A DNA stretch of 64,000 nucleotides, taken from the NCBI GenBank assembly GCA_964016885.1, contig OZ024760.1, positions 2,881,227-2,945,226 on the forward strand, written 5' to 3'. This DNA comes from Eledone cirrhosa (taxonomy: Eukaryota > Mollusca > Cephalopoda > Octopoda > Eledonidae). Shown here in pieces: positions 1-9,472 of this stretch. Under the pieces are notes generated by a model. The model saw only the letters and a program-made list of their open reading frames with translations. It searched no databases and had not been told where the DNA came from. The position numbers and the translations under genes were made by a program. Positions within the stretch are counted from its first letter, which is position 1; every line of letters begins with the position of its first letter.

Positions 1-105
1 AATTTTGGGGGAGGGGAGAGGAAAGTCAACTAAATCAACCACAGTGTATTACTGGTACTTTATTTTATTGACCTCCCATAAGGATGAAAGGCAAAGCTAA
101 CCTCT
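1..105 (-). mobile_element. tRNA-derived SINE, 3' part only
   Basis: Reads on the minus strand as the 3' half of the abundant SINE of this window: gaggttagctttgcctttc, then ataaaataaagtaccagta, and a C-rich end matching the 20800 and 25830 copies. The tRNA-like head is missing. It abuts the 99-nt satellite directly. Confidence 0.75.
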
Positions 106-1168
106 GGCTCTACCTGGAGTGACTCTCCAGTGATTCCTTCCTGAGACATTCTAACTCCATGCCCATTGTATCATATCAGAGCTGTGATCTCTTAATTCGG
201 GGAAGTAGCTGCTCTACCTGGAGTGACTCTCCAGGGATTCTTTCCTGAGACATTCTTTCCTGAGACATTCTAACCACATGCCCATTGTATCAGAGCTGTG
301 ATCTCTCAATTCGGAGAAGTAGCTACTCTACCTGGAGTGACTCTCCAGGGATTCTTTCCTGAGACATTCTAACCACATACCCATTGCATCAGAGCTGTGA
401 TCTCTCAATTCGGAGAAGTAGCTGCTCTACCTGGAGTGACTCTCCAGGGATTCTTTCCTGAGACATTCTTTCCTGAGACATTCTAACCACATGCCCATTG
501 TATCAGAGCTGTGATCTCTCAATTCGGAGAAGTAGCTGCTCTACCTGGAGTGACTCTCCAGGGATTCTTTCCTGAGACATTCTAACCACATGCCCATTGC
601 ATCAGAGCTGTGATCTCTCAATTCGGAGAAGTAGCTGCTCTACCTGGAGTGACTCTCCAGGGATTCTTTCCTGAGATATTCTAACCACATACCCATTGTA
701 TCAGAGCTGTGATCTCTTAATTCGGAGAAGTAGCTGCTCTACCTGGAGTGACTCTCCAGGGATTCTTTCCTGAGACATTCTAACCACATACCCATTGTAT
801 CAGAGCTGTGACCTCTCAATTCAGAGAAGTAGCAGCTCTACCTGGAGTGACTGTCTGATTGCTGAGCTACAAATCTGTCCAGCGATTCTTTCCTGAGACA
901 TTCTAACCACATACCCATAGTATCAGAGCTGTCATCTCTCAATTCGGAGTAGTGGCTCTACCTGGAGTGACTCTCCAGTGATTCCTTCCTGAGACATTCT
1001 AACTCCATTCCCATAGTATCATATCAGAGCTGTGATATCTCAAATCAAAGAGGTAACAGCTCTACCTGGAGTGACTCTCCAGCGATTCTTTCCTGAGACA
1101 TTCTAACCACATACCCATAGTGTCAGAGCTGTGATCTCTCAATTCGGAGAAGTAGCTACTCTACCTGG
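106..1168 (-). repeat. 99-nt satellite derived from a LINE coding segment
   Basis: About ten units of a 99-nt repeat; unit starts at 541, 640 and 739 are exactly 99 apart. Some units (near 241 and 458) carry a 14-nt internal duplication and one (near 850) a longer insertion. Read on the minus strand a unit is 33 codons with the pattern YNGHVVRMSQERI, which matches the C-terminal GHVxRM block of many non-LTR retrotransposon ORFs, followed by LLLRIERSQL and a TGA stop in most units. The same segment occurs as a 123-nt repeat at 14469-14800. The array is therefore an amplified LINE fragment rather than a classical satellite. Confidence 0.85.
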
Positions 1169-1934
1169 ATTATCCCTGAACCTAGTCACATTTCTATGAA
1201 TAAATTATATCTGTGGCGCTACATGCTTTCAATTAAAATTTTTATTTATATCATATATATATATATTTCTTTTTTATTAATTTTATTTTCATAGATGTTA
1301 TTTATAAAAAAATTTTTTATGCATTTTGGAAATGGAATTCTTTTTGATTAAAGGTATTGTATTTAATTAGGAAGTATTGTATAATAATTTTGATAATCTA
1401 TTTTTTTTTTATTTTTTGCTGATAAATCAAAATTTAAAAATTTGATGACTTGAGGGGAATATTTCGAGTTATCAATTATTAATTATTTCTGGTTTGACAA
1501 ATTTAAAGTTTTGTTGTTTAAGTTATTTAAATTTTTTAATTATTTCATTTATAAAAAAAAAAAAGTTTTAATGTTGGAAAACATTGCAATCAGAAGTGAA
1601 ATATTTGATATAAAATTACTACCTTGTATTTCAAATATCGTTATCATCACTACCATCATTTTTCATCTTCATTATCATCATCATCATTTTATTTATTATC
1701 TTCTAGCCATCCTGGCTTGTGTTAGCAAGGTCGTTGTGACCTATGTTACTTCTTATTCAGAATTTACAACTGCTGCCCTTCTTAGATATGTTGTAGGATC
1801 ATGTCTTTCATATTTATATATTCTTGGCCTGGCTTCTACTGCTGGATGCTCTTCCTAACACCAACCACTTATATATTTATTAAAAGTTTGGAAATGTTTA
1901 CACATATTGATGTGGTTTTTAAAGTAATTCCATG
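1169..1934. other. AT-rich unique DNA, no gene seen
   Basis: Very AT-rich sequence with homopolymer A and T runs. The only recognisable piece is a truncated fragment of the LINE/SINE 3' module (ctggatgctcttcctaacac, about 1827-1867). The open frame of 115 codons here is low-complexity and ends inside that module, so it is not a gene. Confidence 0.6.
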
Positions 1935-2005
1935 ATGTTGTTGTTGTTGTTGTGGTTGTTGTTGTGGTTACTGTTGTTGTTGTTGTTGTTGTTGTTGTTG
2001 CTGTT
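1935..2005. repeat. (TTG)n microsatellite
   Basis: Interrupted TTG/GTT repeats of about 70 nt. Confidence 0.9.
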
Positions 2006-2127
2006 ACTTTTCATTTTCATCCACCCATCACCCTCCCCCATAAGTCTATATGATATGGAATCTGGTAATGAAGCCGTAATTAGATTTTAGAAGCCTTCGG
2101 CAAGATTTACTGTGATAGCGTATTTCT

Positions 2128-2190
2128 ATAATAATAACAATAATAATAATTGTTTCTATTTTTTATTTTTATTATTATTATTATTATTAT

Positions 2191-2230
<40 letters not shown>

Positions 2231-2418
2231 GGTGTTGATGATAATGATGATTATGGTGGTAGTGGTGTTGATGATGATGGTGGTGGTGGTGGTGGTGGTA
2301 ATAGTAACAATGTTGATGATGAGGATGATGATAATGATGATATAGTAATGATGATGATGTTGGTGATGATGATGTTGATGTTGGTGATGATGATGATGAT
2401 AGTAATAATGGTGGTGGT
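2128..2418. repeat. ATT/AGT/GGT/GATGAT compound microsatellite
   Basis: Successive blocks of ATT, AGT, GGT and GAT triplets. All three frames on both strands stay open because the period is three; these frames are artefacts. Confidence 0.9.
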
Positions 2419-2553
2419 AATAACTGTTTCTACTTTTGGCACAAGGCCAGCAATTACACCAGTACATTACAGGTACTTTATTTTATCGACCCCGTAAGGA
2501 TGAAAAGCAAAGTTAACCTCGGCGGGATTTGAACTCTGAATGTAAAGGGCCGT
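2419..2553 (-). mobile_element. tRNA-derived SINE, 5'-truncated
   Basis: Minus-strand copy with the B-box-like gagttcaaatcccgccg and the 3' end ggccttgtgccaaaagtaga; the A-box half is missing. It is embedded between two GAT/GGT arrays. Confidence 0.8.
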
Positions 2554-2935
2554 GATGGTGATGGTGATGATGATGATGGTGGTGGTGGTGGTGATGGTGA
2601 TAATGATAATGATGTTGGTGATGATGATGATGGTTGTGGTGGTGGTGGTGATGGTGGTAATGATGATGATGATGATATACACATTATACAGCTCTTCATA
2701 TATATATATATATATATATCATCATCATCATCTTACGTCCGCTTCTCCCTGCTTGCAAGGGTGGGACTATATATATATACACTCACACATTATACAGCTC
2801 TTCATATATATATATACAGCCCTTCATACACACATATACAGTCCCCTATATATATACACACACTCATATATACAGTTCTCCATATACACTCACACATTAC
2901 ACCACACTACACATACACTCACACATACAGTCGCC

Positions 2936-2973
<38 letters not shown>

Positions 2974-3050
2974 TACAACACCACACTACACACACTAACA
3001 TATACAATCCTCCATATTTACATACACACACATAAATACACACCCTCTCA
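2554..3050. repeat. GATGGT, TA and CACACA microsatellites with a truncated LINE/SINE tail
   Basis: GAT/GGT triplets to about 2675, (TA)n at 2698-2718, then a 50-nt minus-strand retroelement tail (CATCAT followed by tacgtccgct and tgcttgcaagggtggga, 2719-2768), then TA/CA/CACAT repeats. Only the last 50 bases of the element were retained. Confidence 0.8.
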
Positions 3051-3313
3051 TCTCTTTATCACATTATTTAACATATTAACACAACTTGGGGCTAATATTA
3101 ATGGATCACAAGACAAGAAGAGGTGACCATCTTAACTTCAAACAACGTCTTAAGATCAATTCTTCATTGATTTTATTAGACCACTACAAAATATATTATG
3201 TCTTGTCTTTGAAGAACCTGTGTATTATGTTGTGGTTCAGCTTTACTGCCATACACATGCGTGCACTCATGTGTATCGTTATGATGATATATGGTAATAT
3301 GTGTTAATATGTG

Positions 3314-3348
<35 letters not shown>

Positions 3349-3352
<4 letters not shown>

Positions 3353-3697
3353 TCATCAGCAGCAGCAGCAGCAGTTTACGTCCGCTTTTTCCCTGCTTGC
3401 AAGGGTGGGACGGGAACTGATTCTGGCTTGATTTCTACAGCTGGATGCCCTTCCTAACACCAACCTCATTTACAGTGAGTGCTGGGTGCTTTTTTGCCGT
3501 GGCACCTCCACAACCACTTTACAGTGGAATGATAGGGACCCCAGTCCCTATCATCTCATTTCTACAGCTGAGTAAACTGGAGCAATGTGAAATAAAGTGT
3601 CTTGCTCAAGGAAACAACACATCACCCGGTTTGAGAATTGAACTCACAACCTTTCGATTGCAAGGCCAATGCTCTAACCACTAAGCCATGTGCTTCC
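3349..3697 (-). mobile_element. Full-length tRNA-derived SINE with LINE-like 3' tail
   Basis: On the minus strand a tRNA-like head (cttagtggttagagcattgg and the B-box-like gtgagttcaattctcaa) is followed by a body with a short hairpin around agggactggggtcc, the gtgccacggcaaaaaagcac module, the ggaagggcatccagctg module, and a 3' end that terminates in an ATG-repeat tail. It is nearly identical to the + strand copy at 52432-52772. No tRNA gene is implied. A (TA)n tract borders the tail. Confidence 0.9.
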
Positions 3698-3932
3698 ATT
3701 TATTTCATCATTTTACATGCGCTTTTCCTTGCTTACGCAATCATTGGTGCAGTTATGCAATCATTATGATATGCTGGTGGCCTATGTAATAAACAATTAT
3801 GGTTATTTAATCCTGTTTTAGCTACCATTGTTTCATAAACGAATACTCCATCACTCATTATCACCTACCTGGGATAAACTACTGACGTGAAGTGTTTTGT
3901 ATCGCTAGGACCTGCTTATCATCAGGAAGTTA
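3698..3932. other. Unique spacer
   Basis: No coding or repeat structure recognised. Confidence 0.5.
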
Positions 3933-4140
3933 TCATCATCATCATTTTACGTCCGCTTTTCTCTGCTTGCAAGGGTGGGACGGGTCTTATTCAGCACACA
4001 GCATCTCTCCACTTGTCACGGCCCTTCGTCATCTCCACCGTGAGCTTCAGCGATCTGAGGTCTGTTCTCACCACCTCCGCCCATGTTTTTCGTGGTCTAC
4101 CTCTACCACGTCTTCCTTCCACTGGCATTTCAATGCGAAA
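3933..4140 (-). mobile_element. LINE 3' end: C-terminal coding segment plus tail
   Basis: The minus strand reads an unbroken C-terminal segment with GRRGRGRPRKTWAEVVRTDL, a KLTxEMTKxRDKWRDA block and a stop, followed by about 45 nt of 3' sequence ending in ATG repeats. This is the 3' end of the LINE family also seen at 16662, 27735 and 60429. It is 5'-truncated, as is usual for non-LTR elements. Confidence 0.85.
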
Positions 4141-4194
4141 ACAATTATGAAGTTACTACATAACAACTAAGATTAACAACACTCTTGTACAATA

Positions 4195-4206
4195 TATATA
4201 TATATA

Positions 4207-4240
<34 letters not shown>

Positions 4241-4242
4241 CT
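4195..4242. repeat. (TA)n/(TG)n microsatellite
   Basis: Alternating TA with a TGTGTG interruption. Confidence 0.9.
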
Positions 4243-4297
4243 GGTCACTTGTCATGTGATAATTCTTTCATTTGCAATTTTCACTGACAACGAACAG

Positions 4298-4422
4298 TTG
4301 GGAATTCCTCTGTTGAATTTTATTTCTGGACTGAGAAACTCTCCTTGTGATTTAGGATTTCTCGCAATATTCTATTCAGAATACTGTTATTTTCCTAATG
4401 AGACTGCAGTAGGGACATTAAA
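4298..4422 (+). CDS. Possible orphan exon of unknown protein
   Basis: A non-repetitive stretch of 125 nt lies between an AG after cgaac and a good donor (AAA|GTGAGTA at 4423). It is open for 41 codons, includes two Cys and an Asn-Glu-Thr sequon, and would end in phase 2. The polypyrimidine tract before it is poor and no family is recognised. It could be a chance open frame. Confidence 0.2.
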
Positions 4423-4549
4423 GTGAGTACGTAAATATTTTTTTTATTAACTTGTTTTCTTTTTGCATATATGATATTATCAGTCTTTGAATCTGTTAAT
4501 TTTATTAACTATCTCATTGAACCAAACTCAGTATAAGTTGGATACCCTG

Positions 4550-4617
4550 TATGTATGTATGTATGTATCTATACTTGTATCTATACACATATAGAAATAA
4601 AAATACCTCTTCATTTA

Positions 4618-4649
<32 letters not shown>

Positions 4650-4707
4650 CATCATCATTTTACATCTGCTTTTCCCTGCTTGCATATATATATATATATA
4701 TATTTTT
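4550..4707. repeat. GTAT and TA microsatellites around a truncated retroelement tail
   Basis: Short (GTAT)n, then (TA)n at about 4620-4650 and 4685-4702. Between them lies a minus-strand LINE/SINE tail of about 36 nt (CATCAT followed by tttacatctgcttttccctg). Confidence 0.75.
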
Positions 4708-4833
4708 TTTTTTATTTTATAGAAGGAGCTTCTACAGGACTAGTACTGTTTCATTCAGATGAAATCTTCAGGAATGAATCATCTGAATGAAACAGTACTA
4801 GTCCTGTAGAAGCTCCTTCTATAAAATAAAAAA
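4708..4833. repeat. Fold-back (inverted repeat) element, 54-bp arms
   Basis: The left arm (about 4709-4762) and right arm (4779 to about 4832) are perfect or nearly perfect reverse complements around a 16-nt loop. One arm contains cttctacaggactagtactg. Related single-arm fragments occur at about 15865-15910 and 48080-48110, so this is a family rather than an isolated palindrome. Confidence 0.9.
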
Positions 4834-4930
4834 TGTTTACTCTGCCATGTATTGAGTACCTTACTTACTGTGGTTATCCCCGACTCAACCCGGGACCTAC
4901 GTATATATATATATATATATATATATATTT

Positions 4931-5426
4931 AATACATTAACAGAGAAAGCTTTAAGCAATACTCTGACCGGCTTCCATCTCACTCAACAAACATTAGGAT
5001 ATACCTTAGTATAATCCCAATTTTACGTTTGGGGTGCAAACTATATGTATTTTGCGGATAGCCAGTTGTATTATTTTATATGAGACATAATTAAAATACA
5101 TCTCCCTTTCCAAACAATTGTTTCATTATAAGTTTTCTACAAGTTGAGAAAATGTGTCCAGGTTATGTAGAAGCCTACACATAGTCTGTAGGAATATATG
5201 CAGGTGGGCACTTATAAATCATCAGTGGATGCCCGTTAAACATCGATATAAAAAAAATTTTCTTACCGATACCCAATGTTCAGCGATGGTCCTCTTCCGT
5301 GTCAGAATGACCGCCAAATTTGAAATTCCAGCAGTCTCAGAATGAGAAATTTCACACTGTCATCAAGTGGAAAGGGGAGGTCATCGCAAAACACAAGAAA
5401 ATAAAATAATATGCACGCGGGATATA
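4931..5426. other. Spacer without recognised feature
   Basis: Moderately complex sequence after a (TA)n tract at 4900-4930. No exon-like segment or known repeat was recognised. Confidence 0.5.
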
Positions 5427-5567
5427 TATTTATTAAAATAACAGATTAAAGTTTAAGCAAAGAATCCACGTTCACAGATTGACTTTGTTAGTTTCAGAAG
5501 ATCCCATTAAGGGTGAAAGCAGCGATTCTTTGCTTAAACTTTAATCTGTTATTTTAATAAATATTTA
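5427..5567. repeat. Fold-back element, about 41-bp arms
   Basis: The arm at about 5428-5470 (containing taacagattaaagtttaagc) is matched by its reverse complement at about 5524-5566, separated by roughly 54 nt. Confidence 0.85.
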
Positions 5568-5649
5568 CTCTACGGTTCTTATATATTTGATATATATTTA
5601 TCCTTATCGAGCCCTCTTTGGATTTTAGTCTTCAAATTTATTATTATTA

Positions 5650-5998
5650 CTATATATATATATATATATTCATATATATATATATCATCATCATCATCAT
5701 CAACGTTTAACGTCCGTGTTCCACGCTTGCATGGGTTTGGACGGGGGTTTTCCCACTTGAGGCAAGAGTGATTGTCTTGCTCGCATAGGACTGTCTGGCA
5801 GGTTTTCTACAGTTGGATGCCCTTCCTAACACCAACCACATTTACAGTGTGGGTCTGGGAGGTTTTTACCGTGTTGCCTACACGGCCACATTACAGAGTG
5901 GACTGTGTGTTTTTTTGTCATGACACCTACACGATCTCATTTGTTTCGGCCTGGATGCTGTGGCACCAACATAACTTTACATAGAAGGGGGCGGTGTA
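5650..5998 (-). mobile_element. LINE 3' UTR and tail, type-2 end
   Basis: Preceded by (TA)n. On the minus strand the 3' UTR modules gtgtaggtgtcatgac, gtgtgggtctggg (reverse complemented) and ggaagggcatccaactgtag lead to cgtggaacacggacgttaaa and an ATG-repeat tail. It matches the + strand copies at 9473-10112 and 28103-28337. Confidence 0.8.
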
Positions 5999-6011
5999 TA
6001 TATATATATGA

Positions 6012-6135
6012 ATATATATATATGTAATGAAGGAGTTGTGGTAAGGAACCAGATGGACCATATCGCACCAGAGTACTCAATACTTAGGGTAGTAGAGTGG
6101 GAGCTCTGCCGTTGGGGTCATACATTTTCCTATAT
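6012..6135 (+). repeat. Terminal-block repeat shared with 15425, 41107 and 62366
   Basis: Contains gtggtaaggaaccagatgg, accagagtactcaatactta and agctctgccgttggggtcat, also found reverse-complemented beside the fold-back at 15425-15765 and, diverged, at 41107-41235. It probably is the end of a larger mobile element; the family is not established. Confidence 0.6.
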
Positions 6136-6516
6136 ATATATATATATATACATCTTACGTTAACTATTTTTCCATGTTGACGCTATAGTCACTTATATAT
6201 TATGGAATACTGTTGGCTTCTTGCTACAATAATTTCTATACTTTTCATTTATATATATATATATATATATATTTATGTGTATATATTCATAATTTATCGA
6301 CAACTCCCATATATTATAATGTAAAAGAAGGAAGATAGGGTTTCAAATCAATTTGGTATCTCCAAGATTCTAAATAGTTCTTGTCTAATATGTATATTGT
6401 TTACATCTGACTACCGTACTAGCAGGCCATTGCTGACTGACACACTGACACTATAGCTACTCTATACAGATGTAATAACATCTATTCTACTATGTTACTA
6501 AACAGTTAAACATGAT
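6136..6516. other. Spacer with (TA)n tracts
   Basis: Two short (TA)n tracts and otherwise unrecognised sequence. Confidence 0.5.
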
Positions 6517-6530
6517 CTGATTTGGTATTG

Positions 6531-6569
<39 letters not shown>

Positions 6570-6787
6570 CATTTATATATATATATATATTTTCATTTAT
6601 ATATATATATTTTCATTTATATATATATATTTTCATTTATATATATATATATATATTTTCATTTATATATATATATATAAATGAAAATATATATATATAT
6701 ATATATAAATGAAAATATATATATATATATATAAATGAAAATATATATATATATATATATATAAATCAATACCAAATCAGATCATAT
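6517..6787. repeat. 270-bp near-palindrome made of TA and TTTCATTTATA blocks
   Basis: The outer arms atgatctgatttggtattga and their reverse complement at about 6757-6787 bracket repeated ttttcatttatatatata blocks, which switch to atatatataaatgaaaatat at the centre near 6668. The whole segment folds back on itself. Confidence 0.85.
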
Positions 6788-6789
6788 AT

Positions 6790-6802
6790 ATATATTTTCA
6801 TT

Positions 6803-6835
<33 letters not shown>

Positions 6836-7044
6836 GTGTGTGTGTATATATATAAATATATATACATTTATAAAGATATGCGAATATATATTGATATATA
6901 TATGTATATATATACACATATATATATGTGTATATATATATATACATATCTCTTTCTCTCCCTCGCTCTCTCACTTTATATATATATATATATGCATATA
7001 TATACAGATATATATACCTGTATATATATATGTATGTCTGTGTG

Positions 7045-7091
<47 letters not shown>

Positions 7092-7092
7092 C
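6790..7092. repeat. (TA)n-rich compound microsatellite
   Basis: TA, TATG and TGTATA repeats with a short CTCTCT block at about 6950-6972. Long Tyr/Ile reading frames here are artefacts of the dinucleotide. Confidence 0.9.
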
Positions 7093-7254
7093 AGAGCTAG
7101 AGTGACTAATAGCATAATTTACCCTGGGCACCAATTACAGATATGGTCTTTTAAAAAATGATATGGTTTCAGTATTTGTTTTCATAAAGAATTGCTGATG
7201 ATGTTGTTGTTGTTGTTGTTGTTGACGTTTTGGAGATTTGTTGTTGTTTCATTC

Positions 7255-7351
7255 CAAATTAAGCCTTTCATTACCATATTTCTCATGAAAGACACTGCCC
7301 GTGGTTTTTCAAATCATTTTGGAAATAATCAATTTGAAGAAATTTAGTAAT
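7255..7351 (+). repeat. Dispersed CATTACCATATTTC element, left part
   Basis: Begins with the motif ctttcattaccatatttctc and continues through aaatcattttggaaataatc, as in copies near 33145, 57220-57660 and 57885-58060. It is interrupted by the SINE at 7352 and resumes after 7550. Confidence 0.75.
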
Positions 7352-7549
7352 GTAGGGCAGTAGATTGGCAGTATCAGTAGAGGGTCGGATGCCATGCTTT
7401 GCAGCATAGAGTTACGGCCCTTTACGTTCTGAATTCAAATCCCGTCGAGGTTAACTTTGCCTTTCATCCTTACTGGGGTCAATAAAATAAAGTACCAGTA
7501 ATGTACAGGGTAATTGCTGGCCTTGTGCCAAAAGTAGAAACAATTATTT
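7352..7549 (+). mobile_element. tRNA-derived SINE, full length
   Basis: A-box-like ggcagtatcagtagagggtc, B-box-like gaattcaaatcccgtcg, and the 3' end ccttgtgccaaaagtagaaa followed by AATTATT. It is inserted inside the dispersed element described at 7255. In layout it resembles the tRNA-derived octopus SINEs (OK/OR types), but the subfamily is not assigned. Confidence 0.9.
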
Positions 7550-7700
7550 ATCAAGCATCTTGAACGTAACCTAATGAAGGTTCTTATTTAAAATTACGGT
7601 GGAAGATTATTAGATACATATAAGCACTTTAAAATAAACAGTTTTGCATCTTATGACTCGGACCAGTTTTCAGCAGATTCCTATAAAAAACGGTAACCAT
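7550..7700 (+). repeat. Dispersed element, right part after SINE insertion
   Basis: Contains gaacgtaacctaatgaaggt and aaaataaacagttttgcatc, the right half of the element also seen at 40320-40800 and 60105-60425. Confidence 0.7.
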
Positions 7701-8535
7701 ATCTGACCAGTTCAATGTTTCTCAACGCAGGGCATATGCCCCACCGGTGGGTTGTGAGATTTCATAGTGAGTTGTATATATTTGGCTATAGACTAATGGA
7801 ACATGGAAGAAAAATGGTAGGGGAGACACTAAACTAGACCAATATAAGCAAAAGCTTTCGAGCCATAGCCATCCTGTATTTTTGTGTCTCTACTGAACCT
7901 TTTTTCTGTTTCTCCATTGTGATCCTGTCTCTGTTTTGTACTCTTGAAGAAGGGCTTAAGCTGACACATCAAACTTTCTTTCCACTTTCCAATATAAAAC
8001 GTGAAACAAACAAGACTTTTTGTACTTCTGTTTTTTGTCTCCTTGAACTATATATATAGTCAAAAGACATGACAACTCTTCCTCTGCACTTGATAGAATG
8101 TATGACTGTATGTAAGCAGGATGCAGACACCTCGCCCTGTCTGTGAGGGCAGGAGCCCTGCTTCAGTACCTAGACCCTCTATCTAGACTCATCCAACTCT
8201 TGCTAGCAGGGAAAGTAGCGTGTTTCGTCAGCAGGAGGTGGCCTCTCTTTTTAGGAAAGACACAAAATAGTGTGCTAAGCTCTCTCAGTTGCTTGTGGCA
8301 AGTAATGGTAGCAGTAAGCTCCCTTGTGATGTATGCCGTCACATTAAAGAGGAGGTAAGCCAGGTCTGACCAAACATTGAAAAAGTATGATTATTTCCAC
8401 AAGCACTCAACCAGAGCATTGACAGTAGATGAACAACCCTTCAGTCATTGAACCAACCAGCTGGAAATTTATAATAAATTGAAGTGAAAGCCAACAGATG
8501 CATGTGTTTTTATTGGCAGCATGACCTTCCCAAAC
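7701..8535. other. Unique-looking spacer with degenerate mobile-element remnants
   Basis: Around 7935-7990 the text ttgaagaagggcttaagctg resembles the 3' end of Penelope-like elements. The rest, including the stretch at 8100-8360, has no recognised similarity. The 71-codon frame at 8143 has no supporting features. Confidence 0.4.
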
Positions 8536-8539
8536 TATA

Positions 8540-8596
8540 ACAATATATATACATATATATATACACACACACACATATATATATATATACATATAT
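8540..8596. repeat. TA/CA microsatellite
   Basis: Alternating TATACA and CACA repeats. Confidence 0.85.
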
Positions 8597-8639
8597 TTTT
8601 CCAATTCCACCCCGCCCGTCCCCTCAATCTATCTTATTT

Positions 8640-8740
8640 CTCATTCTTTCTTCTGATGAAGGACTAGCGTCCAAAACGTTAAGAACCTCTTCCTGCTATT
8701 TCAAGTGTTAACCTAATATATTCCTTCCATATACTGTACT
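8640..8740 (+). other. Degenerate hammerhead-like motif in a retroelement 3' end
   Basis: CTGATGA at 8653-8659 is followed by a perfect 4-bp hairpin (GGAC, TAGC loop, GTCC) and AAAAC, which is the order of the hammerhead ribozyme core (CUGAUGA, stem II, GAAA). The first core G of GAAA is A, and the stem III that follows (CGTT, AACC) is imperfect, so activity is unlikely. Penelope-like elements are known to carry such motifs; the assignment is inference. Confidence 0.35.
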
Positions 8741-8769
8741 GATTGTGTTGCTATTTCTGTTTATCTTTT

Positions 8770-8808
8770 ACATACATATATACATATATATATATACATA
8801 TATATATA
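8770..8808. repeat. (TA)n/(TATACA)n microsatellite
   Basis: Alternating TATACA and TA. Confidence 0.85.
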
Positions 8809-8845
8809 ACTAAAAAAAAGTTATCACTCTACATAGCTGAATACA

Positions 8846-9052
8846 ATAAATGTAATCTGAGTTTTTCGAATATTAATAATAATATTCGATTCGTTTGCAA
8901 TTATGCAAACAGCCTCTTTTAAGCCATGTCAGTAGAATGAGCCCCTCATTCTTGTTCTTGCGTTGGCATGTAACAGAAAAAAAAGAGGCTGTTTGCATAA
9001 TTGCAAACGAATCAAATATTGTTATCAATATTCGAAAAACTCACATTACATA
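8846..9052. repeat. Fold-back element, about 65-bp arms
   Basis: The left arm (about 8850-8917, with tttgcaattatgcaaacagc) pairs with the right arm (about 8982-9047), leaving a loop of about 65 nt. Small mismatches occur around the ATATTCGA segment. It lies between (TA)n tracts. Confidence 0.9.
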
Positions 9053-9065
9053 TATATATATATAT

Positions 9066-9112
9066 CCTAGCGTGGAACGTGGATGTTAAACGGTGATAAT
9101 GATGATGATGAT
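9066..9112 (+). mobile_element. Retroelement tail fragment, type-2 end
   Basis: Only the last bases of the LINE/SINE end are present (tagcgtggaacgtggatgtt), followed by ATG repeats. Confidence 0.7.
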
Positions 9113-9122
9113 ATATATATAT

Positions 9123-9200
9123 ATATTGTTATACTTTGGGAGGGTCATGTTGCCAATAAGAAACACACGCAACATGACCCTCCCAAAGTATAACAATATC
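9123..9200. repeat. Fold-back element, about 30-bp arms
   Basis: gttatactttgggagggtca at the left is matched by its exact reverse complement at the right across a loop of about 18 nt. A diverged single arm occurs at about 8518-8545. Confidence 0.9.
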
Positions 9201-9256
9201 GGTTTCAACACACGATTTCAGATAAAGAATCTTGCTAAACAAATTCAGAAACGAAA

Positions 9257-9286
9257 TATATATATATATATATATATATACATATG

Positions 9287-9349
<63 letters not shown>

Positions 9350-9409
9350 GCATACATATATATATATACATATGCATACATATATATATATATATATATA
9401 TATGTATGC

Positions 9410-9447
<38 letters not shown>

Positions 9448-9470
9448 CGTATATATATATTTTGTATATA
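9257..9470. repeat. (TA)n / ATGCAT palindromic microsatellite
   Basis: TA repeats broken by acatatgcatac motifs. The tract is self-complementary, and both strands give long Tyr/Ile frames. Confidence 0.9.
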
Positions 9471-9472
9471 TA

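Noticed and set aside
6540..7092. TATA-box promoters
   Set aside because: TATATA is everywhere in (TA)n tracts and carries no information about promoters here.
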